From Palsa-1188 sp050010575 (lineage in GTDB: Bacteria > Bacillota > DSM-12270 > Thermacetogeniales > Thermacetogeniaceae), in the NCBI GenBank assembly GCA_050010575.1, contig JBEKKU010000003.1:1-49334 (forward strand): 49,334 nucleotides of DNA, given 5' to 3'. Shown here piece by piece: positions 42,910-49,334 of the stretch. Within the stretch, counting starts at the first letter, position 1. Each line of letters opens with the position of its first letter. A program made the translations under genes and the position numbers. Below the pieces are notes generated by a model, which searched no databases, had not been told where the DNA came from, and saw nothing but the letters and a program-made list of their open reading frames with translations.

Positions 42910-43881
42910 TTAGAAGAGTTCCTTGACAGCCTTGATGATCTTTTCCTCGCTGGGAATGTAAGCGTTCTCCAGCACCGGGCTGAAGGGGATCGGGGTGTCA
43001 GGAGCGGTAACCCGCTTGATCGGAGCATCGAGGAAATCAAAGCCCTCGTCTGCCACGATCGCCGCGATCTCGCCGCCGAACCCGCTGGTCCTGACCGCCT
43101 CGTGCACGATGACCAGTTTGCCGGTCTTCTTGACGGAATTTAAAATGGCTTCCTTGTCCAGGGGAACCAGGCTGCGGGGATCGAGCACCTCGGCGCTGAT
43201 CCCTTCCTGGGCCAGGCTCTCGGCAGCAGCCAGGGCCTTGCTCAGCATCAGAGACCAGGCCACGATGGTGACGTCGGTGCCTGCACGCTTGATGTCAGCC
43301 TTGCCGATGGGCACCAGGTATTCTCCCTCGGGCACTTCGCCTTTCACTCCCAGTAAAACCTTGTGCTCGATGAAGATCACCGGGTTGTCGTCACGGATGG
43401 CCGCTTCCATCAGGCCCTTGCCGTCAGCGGGAGTGCCAGGCATGACCACTTTCAGGCCGGGGATGTGAGTGAACCAGGCCTCCAGGGTCTGGGAGTGCTG
43501 GGCTGCAGCCGAAAAACCGGCCCCGCACGGGGTCCTTACCACCATCGGGAGCTTGGCCTTGCCGCCGAACATGTACCTCATCTTGGCGGCCTGGTTGAGG
43601 ATCTCGTCCATGCAGACCCCCATGAAGTCAACGAACATGATCTCGGCGATCGGCCTCAGGCCAGCAGCGGCGGCGCCCACAGCGCTGCCGACGATGGCGG
43701 TCTCGGTGATCGGGGTGTCGATCACCCGTTCCGGACCAAATTCCTGAAACAATCCGGCGGTCACACCGAAACAGCCTCCGAAGATTCCCACGTCTTCACC
43801 ATAGAGATAGACGTTGTGGTCGCGCTTCATCTCTTGCCGCATACCGTCCCTGATAGCCTCTGCATAAGTCATTTCTGCCAT
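42910..43881 (-). CDS. acoB: Acetoin dehydrogenase E1 component, beta subunit
   Basis: 323 aa transketolase-like pyrimidine-binding subunit: MTYAEAIRDGM start, GEDVGIFGGCFGVT, RVIDTPITETAIVG, then the C-terminal VVIVHEAVRTSG-like segment. With the alpha subunit it forms the TPP-dependent E1. Starts 20 bases after the alpha gene stop. Similar to pyruvate dehydrogenase beta; assigned to acetoin because of acoX. Confidence 0.9.
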   Translation of the reverse strand: MAEMTYAEAIRDGMRQEMKRDHNVYLYGEDVGIFGGCFGVTAGLFQEFGPERVIDTPITETAIVGSAVGAAAAGLRPIAEIMFVDFMGVCMDEILNQAAKMRYMFGGKAKLPMVVRTPCGAGFSAAAQHSQTLEAWFTHIPGLKVVMPGTPADGKGLMEAAIRDDNPVIFIEHKVLLGVKGEVPEGEYLVPIGKADIKRAGTDVTIVAWSLMLSKALAAAESLAQEGISAEVLDPRSLVPLDKEAILNSVKKTGKLVIVHEAVRTSGFGGEIAAIVADEGFDFLDAPIKRVTAPDTPIPFSPVLENAYIPSEEKIIKAVKELF

Positions 43882-43900
43882 CTCTGATCACCCTCTCCCT

Positions 43901-44863
43901 CTAATTTGCGTAGACATCCGTGAGGACGTCTTCGATATCCGGTAGCGCGCTCTCTTCCGCGAACTTGACCGCATCCTCGACCTGGGCCTTGATCTTATTC
44001 TTGATCTTGTCCAACTCTGGCTGCGTTGCGTATTTCAGATCGATCAGCTTGGCCTCCAGCCTGGGGATGGGGTCCTTCTTCAGCCAGCTCTCCTGCTCCT
44101 CCGGCTTCTTATAGACGGACGGGTCACCCTCGAAGTGACCGCGCCACCGCCAGGTCTTGCACTCGATCAGAGTGGGGCCATCGCCGCGGCGTGCTCGCTT
44201 CACAGCCTCAGAGGCAGCCTCAAAGACCGCGATGACATCGTTGCCGTCCACGGCCACACCGGGGATACCGTAAGCAGCGGCACGATCGGCGATATCGGCG
44301 ACGTTCATGGAAGTCTTCTGGGAATTGGAGATGCCGTACATATTGTTTTCAGCCACGAAGACCACGGGCAGTTTCCAGATGGAGGCCATGTTCAACGCCT
44401 CGTGGAAGGTGCCCCGGTTGCTGGCGCCGTCGCCAAAGAAGCAGACCGCCACGCTGTCGGTTTTCCGGTACTTGCAGGCGAAAGCAGCGCCGACAGAGAT
44501 CGGCTGGCCGGCGCCCACAATGCCGTTCGCCCCGAGGATACCCAGATCCACGTCGGCGATGTGCATGGAACCGCCCTTGCCCTTGCAGTAACCGGTCTTC
44601 TTGCCAAACAGTTCGGCCATCATCAGATCGATCTTGCCGCCCTTGGCGATCAGGTGACCGTGTCCCCGGTGAGTGCTGGTGATGTAGTCCTTGATAGTAA
44701 GATTGGCACAGACGCCTGTAGCTACAGCCTCTTCACCCAGATAGAGGTGCACGAAGCCGGGCAGTTTGCCGGCGGCAAACAAGTCCACCGCCTTCAACTC
44801 AAAGGTCCTGATGGTCGTCATCGTCTTGAAAATACTAAGCAATTGGTCCTTAGTGGGTTCCAT
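43901..44863 (-). CDS. acoA: Acetoin dehydrogenase E1 component, alpha subunit
   Basis: 320 aa TPP-binding subunit: STHRGHGHLIAKGG, KGGSMHIADVD, and the TPP motif GDGASNRGTFHEALN with VAENNMYGISN. Together with beta it cleaves acetoin (or a 2-oxoacid) and loads acetyl onto lipoyl-E2. ATG at 44863 is preferred, with GGAGGG seven bases upstream; the frame stays open above. It depends on thiamine made by the next operon. Confidence 0.9.
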   Translation of the reverse strand: MEPTKDQLLSIFKTMTTIRTFELKAVDLFAAGKLPGFVHLYLGEEAVATGVCANLTIKDYITSTHRGHGHLIAKGGKIDLMMAELFGKKTGYCKGKGGSMHIADVDLGILGANGIVGAGQPISVGAAFACKYRKTDSVAVCFFGDGASNRGTFHEALNMASIWKLPVVFVAENNMYGISNSQKTSMNVADIADRAAAYGIPGVAVDGNDVIAVFEAASEAVKRARRGDGPTLIECKTWRWRGHFEGDPSVYKKPEEQESWLKKDPIPRLEAKLIDLKYATQPELDKIKNKIKAQVEDAVKFAEESALPDIEDVLTDVYAN

Positions 44864-45100
44864 CAACTTTCCCTCCTCATTGTTATCTGGCATAAACATA
44901 ATTAGTCTCACGTTCACGTACCTGCCCTGCCAAGCCTTTTCAAAAAAAATACCGGCCCTGCGGGCTAAACCATTCCCGGCAGAGATCCGCCGGCTATTTT
45001 CAACCCGTTCCGCATCCCCCTTCCCCTATTTTTGTTTCTCCTGTAATGCAGCCCTTCGCCGTCTCACCATGAAGTATTTCCCTAGATGCCGCAGGAGATG

Positions 45101-45463
45101 CTACTCCAGTTCCACATACACCGTGAGGGCGGCTACCACCGTCACGATGGTATCCCCCGCTCCCAGTTCCGGCAGCGACAGGCCCCTGACCGTCAACCCG
45201 CCCGTCACGACCTCCAGGCGAGTGGAACCGAAGGGAACAGCCTTCAGTACTGTTTCCCGATCCAACTTTTCCGGGTCGGGACAACCCAGCTTGACCTCTA
45301 CATGCATCTGGTTGGGATCGGTTAATCCCACAATATCCATCAGGCCGCAGAGACAACTGCGGGAGACGGCGTCCTTGATCGCCTTCTGAGCCGCTTTGGT
45401 GACATTCCCGCCATGCAGGTCTGATCCCATGCCCAGTTCCACCACAAAACGCTTGAGCGCCAC
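45101..45463 (-). CDS. Lin0512-family small protein
   Basis: 120 aa. KRFVVELGMGSDLHGGN, TKAAQKAIKDAVSRSCLCGL, then VEVKLGCPDPEKLD; this matches the Lin0512 family, often found beside acetoin or other 2-oxoacid dehydrogenase genes. Function unknown. GTG start at 45463 with GGAGGTG eight bases upstream. First gene of the large minus-strand block. Confidence 0.78.
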   Translation of the reverse strand: MALKRFVVELGMGSDLHGGNVTKAAQKAIKDAVSRSCLCGLMDIVGLTDPNQMHVEVKLGCPDPEKLDRETVLKAVPFGSTRLEVVTGGLTVRGLSLPELGAGDTIVTVVAALTVYVELE

Positions 45464-45869
45464 CGATAATTCACCTCCGCTTGAATCAAAAGAAATTGCA
45501 TACTGTATCCACAGCCTTTATATTGCAAGTCCCATGCCAATGAGAAAACGACCCGGAAAGGAGATGCGGCCAATCTAAACAGAGATTGGCTTTTAAGGGA
45601 GGAAAGCAGGGTGCTCCTCCCTGGATAGAGAGTGTGGCGGCAAGCCAAGGCAAAATCGCAAAAAAAAGCACACCCTGAATGGCTTCGGGGGCGCCGCTAC
45701 CATGTTCTTTATCCAGGAGCGTGATCGGCTCAGGTGGGGTCAAAACCCCACCTGATGTAAGTCGCTCCATCTGTAATTACAGTGTTACTTTAGTGTAACC
45801 CGCTTTACATCAATTACACCTAGTTTACACAAGCTTAATTGTTTCACTTTTTTACCTTTGGTAAAGAAG
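45464..45869. promoter_or_regulatory. Control region upstream of the lipoate/acetoin operon
   Basis: About 400 bp with no convincing gene. It holds a perfect 12-base palindrome CTGTAATTACAG (45771-45782), several TGTAA/TTACA motifs (45794-45829), a hairpin CAGGTGGGGT/ACCCCACCTG (45731-45754) and a second short hairpin GCCAATCT/AGATTGGC (45568-45589). This arrangement suits promoter, operator and leader of the operon that starts at 45463; the exact promoter was not identified. Confidence 0.5.
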
Positions 45870-47168
45870 TCAGCATTTGTGGCAATCCTCCCCCAAATAC
45901 TCGGCGACCACTTTCATAGCACAAAATTCCCCGCACATTGTACAGGTATTCTGGCTCCCGGGATTCTTCTGCTCCCGGTAACGGCGGGCTTTGACCGGGT
46001 CAATGGCGAGTTCAATCTGTTGATCCCAGTCTAGCGCCTTACGGGCCCTGGCCATCTGGTTGTCCCAATCCCGGGCTCCGGGAACGTTTTTGACAATGTC
46101 TGCGGCATGGGCCGCAATACGCGAAGCGATGATCCCTTCCCGGACATCCTGCAGGTCAGGCAACCCGAGGTGCTCGGCAGGCGTCACGTAGCAGAGAAAA
46201 TCCGCACCCGCAGCGGCAGCTGCCGTGCCCCCGATTGCAGCTGTAATGTGGTCGTAACCCGGAGCCACATCGGTTACCAAAGGCCCCAGCACATAAAAGG
46301 GCGCCCCATTAGCAAGTTTTTTCTGCAACTTGACATTTACTGCGATCTGGTCAAAAGGCATGTGCCCAGGCCCCTCCACCATAACCTGCACACCCTTCTC
46401 CCAGGCCCTCTGCACCAACTCGCCCAAAATTAAAAGCTCCTGCACCTGGGCGCGATCGGTGGCATCTGCCAGGCATCCCGGCCTCAGGCCGTCTCCAAGG
46501 CTCAGGGTCACGTCGTATTTCAGGGCGATTTCCAAGAGTCGGTCGTACTGCTCATAAAGAGGGTTTTCCTGATCGTGATGCAGCATCCATCCTGTCAAAA
46601 AGGAGCCTCCCCTGCTCACGATATCTGTCAGACGCCCCTGACGCTTCAGCCGCTCTATGGTTTCCCTGGTCACCCCGCAGTGAATAGTAATAAAATCCAC
46701 CCCGTCGGAGGCGTGCTCCTCAATCACCGCAAAAAGATCGTCCGGAGTCATGGCAATGATGCTGCCTCTCTTAACCTTGGCTTCCACGCTGGCCTGGTAA
46801 ATAGGGACCGTCCCCACCGGGATTGGGGAATTGAGCAGAACAGCACGACGAATTGCCCGCAAATCCCCGCCGGTAGACAGGTCCATAACCGCGTCGGCCT
46901 TGGCCTCAAGACATGCGTTGAGCTTCTCCATATTTTTGTCCAGCTCCGGAAATTCAGTTGAAGTGCCGATATTTGCGTTTATCTTTGTCTGCAACCCTTC
47001 TCCGATGCCGCAAGGGACAAGGTTTTTATGATTTCTATTGGCCGGAATAACCACTGTCCCCAAGGCGATTCTTTCCCTCAGGGTTTCGACGTCTATCCTT
47101 TCCGCCTCGGCAACCTTGCTCATCTCCGGGGTTATTTCGCCTTTTTTAGCCGCTAATAACTGTGTCAT
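45870..47168 (-). CDS. thiC: Phosphomethylpyrimidine synthase ThiC
   Basis: 432 aa, the short anaerobe-type ThiC. It converts aminoimidazole ribotide to hydroxymethylpyrimidine phosphate by radical SAM chemistry. Seen: RIDVETLRERIALG, DAVMDLSTGGDLRAIR, DGLRPG, EGPGHMPFDQI, APGYDHITAAIG, and the C-terminal cluster motif CTMCGEFCAMK. ATG at 47168 with AAAGGAGG upstream is preferred; 48 more codons are open above. It follows the HAD gene by about 140 bases, in which no riboswitch was seen. Confidence 0.93.
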   Translation of the reverse strand: MTQLLAAKKGEITPEMSKVAEAERIDVETLRERIALGTVVIPANRNHKNLVPCGIGEGLQTKINANIGTSTEFPELDKNMEKLNACLEAKADAVMDLSTGGDLRAIRRAVLLNSPIPVGTVPIYQASVEAKVKRGSIIAMTPDDLFAVIEEHASDGVDFITIHCGVTRETIERLKRQGRLTDIVSRGGSFLTGWMLHHDQENPLYEQYDRLLEIALKYDVTLSLGDGLRPGCLADATDRAQVQELLILGELVQRAWEKGVQVMVEGPGHMPFDQIAVNVKLQKKLANGAPFYVLGPLVTDVAPGYDHITAAIGGTAAAAAGADFLCYVTPAEHLGLPDLQDVREGIIASRIAAHAADIVKNVPGARDWDNQMARARKALDWDQQIELAIDPVKARRYREQKNPGSQNTCTMCGEFCAMKVVAEYLGEDCHKC

Positions 47169-47311
47169 TATGTTTCCTCCTTTGGCCGCTCGCTTGTTTT
47201 TTCTTGCACACCGCATCACAAAGCCTTTGCGACTAATAGATGCTCCTGCAAATAATATGCCAAAATCAATCATCAAGTGTGCATATTCAACTGTTGGCCT
47301 GAACCGGAACA

Positions 47312-47956
47312 CTATTTAGAGTAATCAGTAGTTTTCAAGGTCTCGATAATATTCCGGAAGCTGTCAAAGCGCTGCGCTGGAATTCCCCTTTCCTGGCAGT
47401 ACCGGTACAAGGCGCCCTTGGCGAAGACCAGGTCGGCCTGACCGGCGGGACAGGTGTCGGAGTAGCCGTCGCCGATGTACACGATCTGGCCCCCGGGCTC
47501 TCTCAACTCTTCCATCAGCTTGGTCTTGCAGGTGCCGCAGGTGCCGCAGTCCGGATTGAGGTACGGGCACTCAATCTGGAAACCGCCATCGTATACCATC
47601 CGGTTGGCATAGAAGGGAAGATCTATGCCATGTTTCTGGAATATGGTGCTGATGTTGAAGTCGTAGCCGTCGCTGAGCACGATCACCCGGTCGCCGCGCT
47701 CCCGGCAGGCCTCAAGGAAGGCGGGAAAGCGACCGTCGATCTCGACCGTTTCCAATAACCGCCTGAGATCCTCGAGATCGGCGCGAAACAGCTTGAAAGT
47801 TTCTTTGGCGCAAGCCTCTGTGGACAGCTGCTTCTTTTCCCACAATTCGTTAAGTTCCTCCCAACCGGGCGCAGCAAACGCCTTGACCATAGCGTTGCAG
47901 GTGTCGACTTTCGTGATGGTGCCGTCGAAATCGACAAAGAAGGTTCTCCTGCTCAT
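47312..47956 (-). CDS. MtnX-like HAD phosphatase in the thiamine operon
   Basis: 214 aa HAD subfamily IB phosphatase: nucleophile D9 in FFVDFDGTITK, VIVLSDGYDF, and the metal loop IGDGYSDTCPA. It has a cap with several cysteines (CPYLNPDCGTCGTCK). It overlaps thiE as ATGA and precedes thiC, so it is probably a thiamine-pathway phosphatase, for example acting on thiamine monophosphate or HMP-phosphate; this is inferred from context. No thiL or thiD is in the window. Confidence 0.8.
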   Translation of the reverse strand: MSRRTFFVDFDGTITKVDTCNAMVKAFAAPGWEELNELWEKKQLSTEACAKETFKLFRADLEDLRRLLETVEIDGRFPAFLEACRERGDRVIVLSDGYDFNISTIFQKHGIDLPFYANRMVYDGGFQIECPYLNPDCGTCGTCKTKLMEELREPGGQIVYIGDGYSDTCPAGQADLVFAKGALYRYCQERGIPAQRFDSFRNIIETLKTTDYSK

Positions 47957-48579
47957 GGCTGTCTCCAGGCGGCGATCAGAGCGCTGGCCGCCCGCTCCAG
48001 ATCCCGGCTGCCCATGATCGCCGAGATCACTGAGGCGCCATCAACACCCGCCCTCTTCACGTCAAGGATATTGGCCTCCCCGATGCCTCCGATCCCCACC
48101 ACCGGGATGGCCACGCTCTCTTTGATCTGCCTCAGCCCAACGACTCCGATGGGGCTTCCGGCATCCGCCTTGCTGCCGGTGGCGTAAACGGGGCCCGCTC
48201 CCAGGTAATCCGCCCCGTTCTGCTCCCCATAGACCGCCTCGGCAACGGTGGACACCGAGTAGCCAAGAATTTTGCCCGGCCCCAGAATCCGGCGGGCCAT
48301 AGCGACCGGCAGGTCCTCCTGCCCCACGTGCAGGCCGTCCGCATCCGCCGCCAGGGCGATATCCAGCCGGTCATTGATGATCAGGGGCACCTGGTAGGCC
48401 GCCGCCAACTCCTTCATCCGCACCGCCAGCTGATAGAAATCCCGGCTGGAAGCAGTCTTTTCCCGGAGTTGCAGCATGGTCACGCCGCCCTGCAAAGCCT
48501 GCTCGACGGCCTTGAGCAGATCCCTGTCCCCGAGGATATCGCGATCGGTGACCAGGTAAAGGGCGTAGTCTATAGCCAT
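47953..48579 (-). CDS. thiE: Thiamine-phosphate synthase ThiE
   Basis: 208 aa TIM barrel that joins HMP-pyrophosphate and thiazole phosphate. Seen: LYLVTDRD, LQLREKTASSRDFY, LIINDRLDIALA, DGLHVGQEDLP, GAGPVYATGSKADAG, PVVGIGGI. It overlaps thiM by 10 bases and the HAD gene by 4. Confidence 0.93.
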   Translation of the reverse strand: MAIDYALYLVTDRDILGDRDLLKAVEQALQGGVTMLQLREKTASSRDFYQLAVRMKELAAAYQVPLIINDRLDIALAADADGLHVGQEDLPVAMARRILGPGKILGYSVSTVAEAVYGEQNGADYLGAGPVYATGSKADAGSPIGVVGLRQIKESVAIPVVGIGGIGEANILDVKRAGVDGASVISAIMGSRDLERAASALIAAWRQP

Positions 48580-49334
48580 CTGACCTGCCCCCTTCTCCTG
48601 ATCTCACTTTCCGTGAGGCGGTAGATGGCATCGAATAGTTTGATCCTGAAGGTGCCGGGCAGCCCCTCGGACACCTCCGCCGCCGCCTCCGCCGCCGCCC
48701 CCATGGCCGCCAATGCTGCCGCCGCTGAGGTCACCCGGTCATCGGACACTGCCACCGCTGCCGCCGCCAGGGCCCCGACCATGCATCCGGAGCCGGTGAT
48801 CAGAGACAGCATGTTGCTGCCGTTGTCGATCAGGCAGGTTCTCCGGCCATCGGTGACGATATCGGTTTTGCCGGTCATGGCCACCACTGTCCGGTACTGA
48901 ACGGCCAGACTCTGACAGGCCTCGATCGCCCCCTCCCCGTCATCCAGGGAGTCGACGCCCCTCACCTTGCCGGCCCAGCCGGCCAGCGATTTGATCTCCC
49001 CGGCGTTCCCCTTGATCACGGAGATACGGGCATTATCCAGCAGTTCGAGAGAGACCTCCTTCTTTCTGCTGATGGCGCCGCAAGCCACCGGGTCGAGCAC
49101 GATCGGCTTGCCATATTCCGACGCCTTCCTTGCTGCCAGGACGGCGGCCCGGTGCTGCTCTTCCGTCAGCGTGCCCAGGTTGATATAGAGGGACGAGATC
49201 ACGCCGGTAAACTCCTCCACCTCTTCAGCCGCCTCGCACATGGCCGGTGACGCCCCGAAGCAGATCAGGATATTGGCACAGTCGTTGATGGTGACATAGT
49301 TGGTGATCGCCTGCACCAGCGGTGTTCTGGTTCT
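48570..49334 (-). CDS. thiM: Hydroxyethylthiazole kinase ThiM, 5' end outside window
   Basis: About 255 codons are visible; the frame continues past the window edge (TPLVQAITNYVTINDCAN, so only a short N-terminus is missing). ThiM phosphorylates salvaged hydroxyethylthiazole. Seen: GASPAMCEAAEEVEEF, VIKGNAGEIKSL, MTGKTDIV and the active-site GSGCMVGAL. The presence of thiM with thiC points to HMP synthesis plus thiazole salvage. First visible gene of the thi operon; any TPP riboswitch would lie just outside. Confidence 0.93.
   Translation of the reverse strand, partial: RTRTPLVQAITNYVTINDCANILICFGASPAMCEAAEEVEEFTGVISSLYINLGTLTEEQHRAAVLAARKASEYGKPIVLDPVACGAISRKKEVSLELLDNARISVIKGNAGEIKSLAGWAGKVRGVDSLDDGEGAIEACQSLAVQYRTVVAMTGKTDIVTDGRRTCLIDNGSNMLSLITGSGCMVGALAAAAVAVSDDRVTSAAAALAAMGAAAEAAAEVSEGLPGTFRIKLFDAIYRLTESEIRRRGQVRWL

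Noticed and set aside
30054..45463. Identification of the cluster as an sHdr sulfur-oxidation system
   Set aside because: Lipoyl carriers and ligases recall sHdr-LbpA, but hdrA, hdrB, hdrC, tusA, dsrE and rhodanese genes are absent and acetoin dehydrogenase genes dominate.
45486..45770. 94-codon minus-strand frame in the control region
   Set aside because: Begins inside a hairpin, no clear ribosome site, no recognisable family; probably non-coding leader.
47169..47311. TPP riboswitch before thiC
   Set aside because: The gap is only about 140 bases and lacks the conserved CUGAGA and related core; a riboswitch, if present, would be upstream of thiM outside the window.

Overview
The window looks like chromosomal DNA from an anaerobic, GC-rich member of the Firmicutes (Clostridia, Peptococcaceae/Desulfotomaculum/Moorella-like). 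The evidence is strong AGGAGG-type ribosome binding sites, several TTG and GTG starts, a DegS/DegU-type two-component pair next to comF genes, the sporulation membrane protein YtaF, and many anaerobe-type Fe-S and radical SAM enzymes. Almost all genes are on the minus strand. No rRNA, tRNA or CRISPR array was seen. The genus is an inference.

Region 1 (1-10.5 kb): comFC (partial), comFA and a small glycosyltransferase-like gene, then degU and degS. A 5.7 kb segment separates the two groups. It is bounded by a 29-bp perfect direct repeat that copies the 3' end of degU (3128-3156 and 8853-8881) and has a broken tyrosine integrase at its left edge. It carries an AfuA/FbpA/PhnS-type ABC importer (lipoprotein, two permeases, ATPase) and a sugar-phosphate-isomerase-like TIM barrel. 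It reads as an integrated island that broke up a degSU-comF neighbourhood.

Region 2 (10.6-21.6 kb): a phosphohexomutase homologue with several catalytic residues replaced, a DUF421 membrane protein, an FmdB-like zinc ribbon protein, an unknown helical protein, a decayed and an intact NifU-type scaffold, galU, a CapA-like lipoprotein overlapping murJ tail to tail, a DMT transporter and ytaF.

Region 3 (21.6-30 kb): a giant P-type ATPase made of a degenerate and an intact unit, flanked by two small single-span proteins; an unknown gene behind a PhoP-box-like array; a papain-like protein; and a DUF1097 membrane protein.

Region 4 (30-45.5 kb), the highlight: about 16 consecutive minus-strand genes centred on lipoic acid. 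They encode acetoin-dehydrogenase-type E1 alpha, E1 beta and E2 plus AcoX, but no E3. In the place of E3 are an AhpD-like CxxC protein, two GcvH-like lipoyl carriers with an unusual SGKW motif, and a GlcD/GlcF-like flavoprotein/Fe-S pair with HdrD-type CCG domains. Then come three lipoate-ligase homologues, a LipS1/LipS2-like radical SAM pair and a classical LipA. My hypothesis is a dedicated lipoyl redox relay in which electrons from E2 dihydrolipoate pass through small carrier proteins to a GlcDF-type oxidoreductase.

Region 5 (45.9 kb to the end): a thiamine operon in the order thiM (cut by the window edge), thiE, a HAD phosphatase, thiC. This fits the TPP demand of the neighbouring E1.
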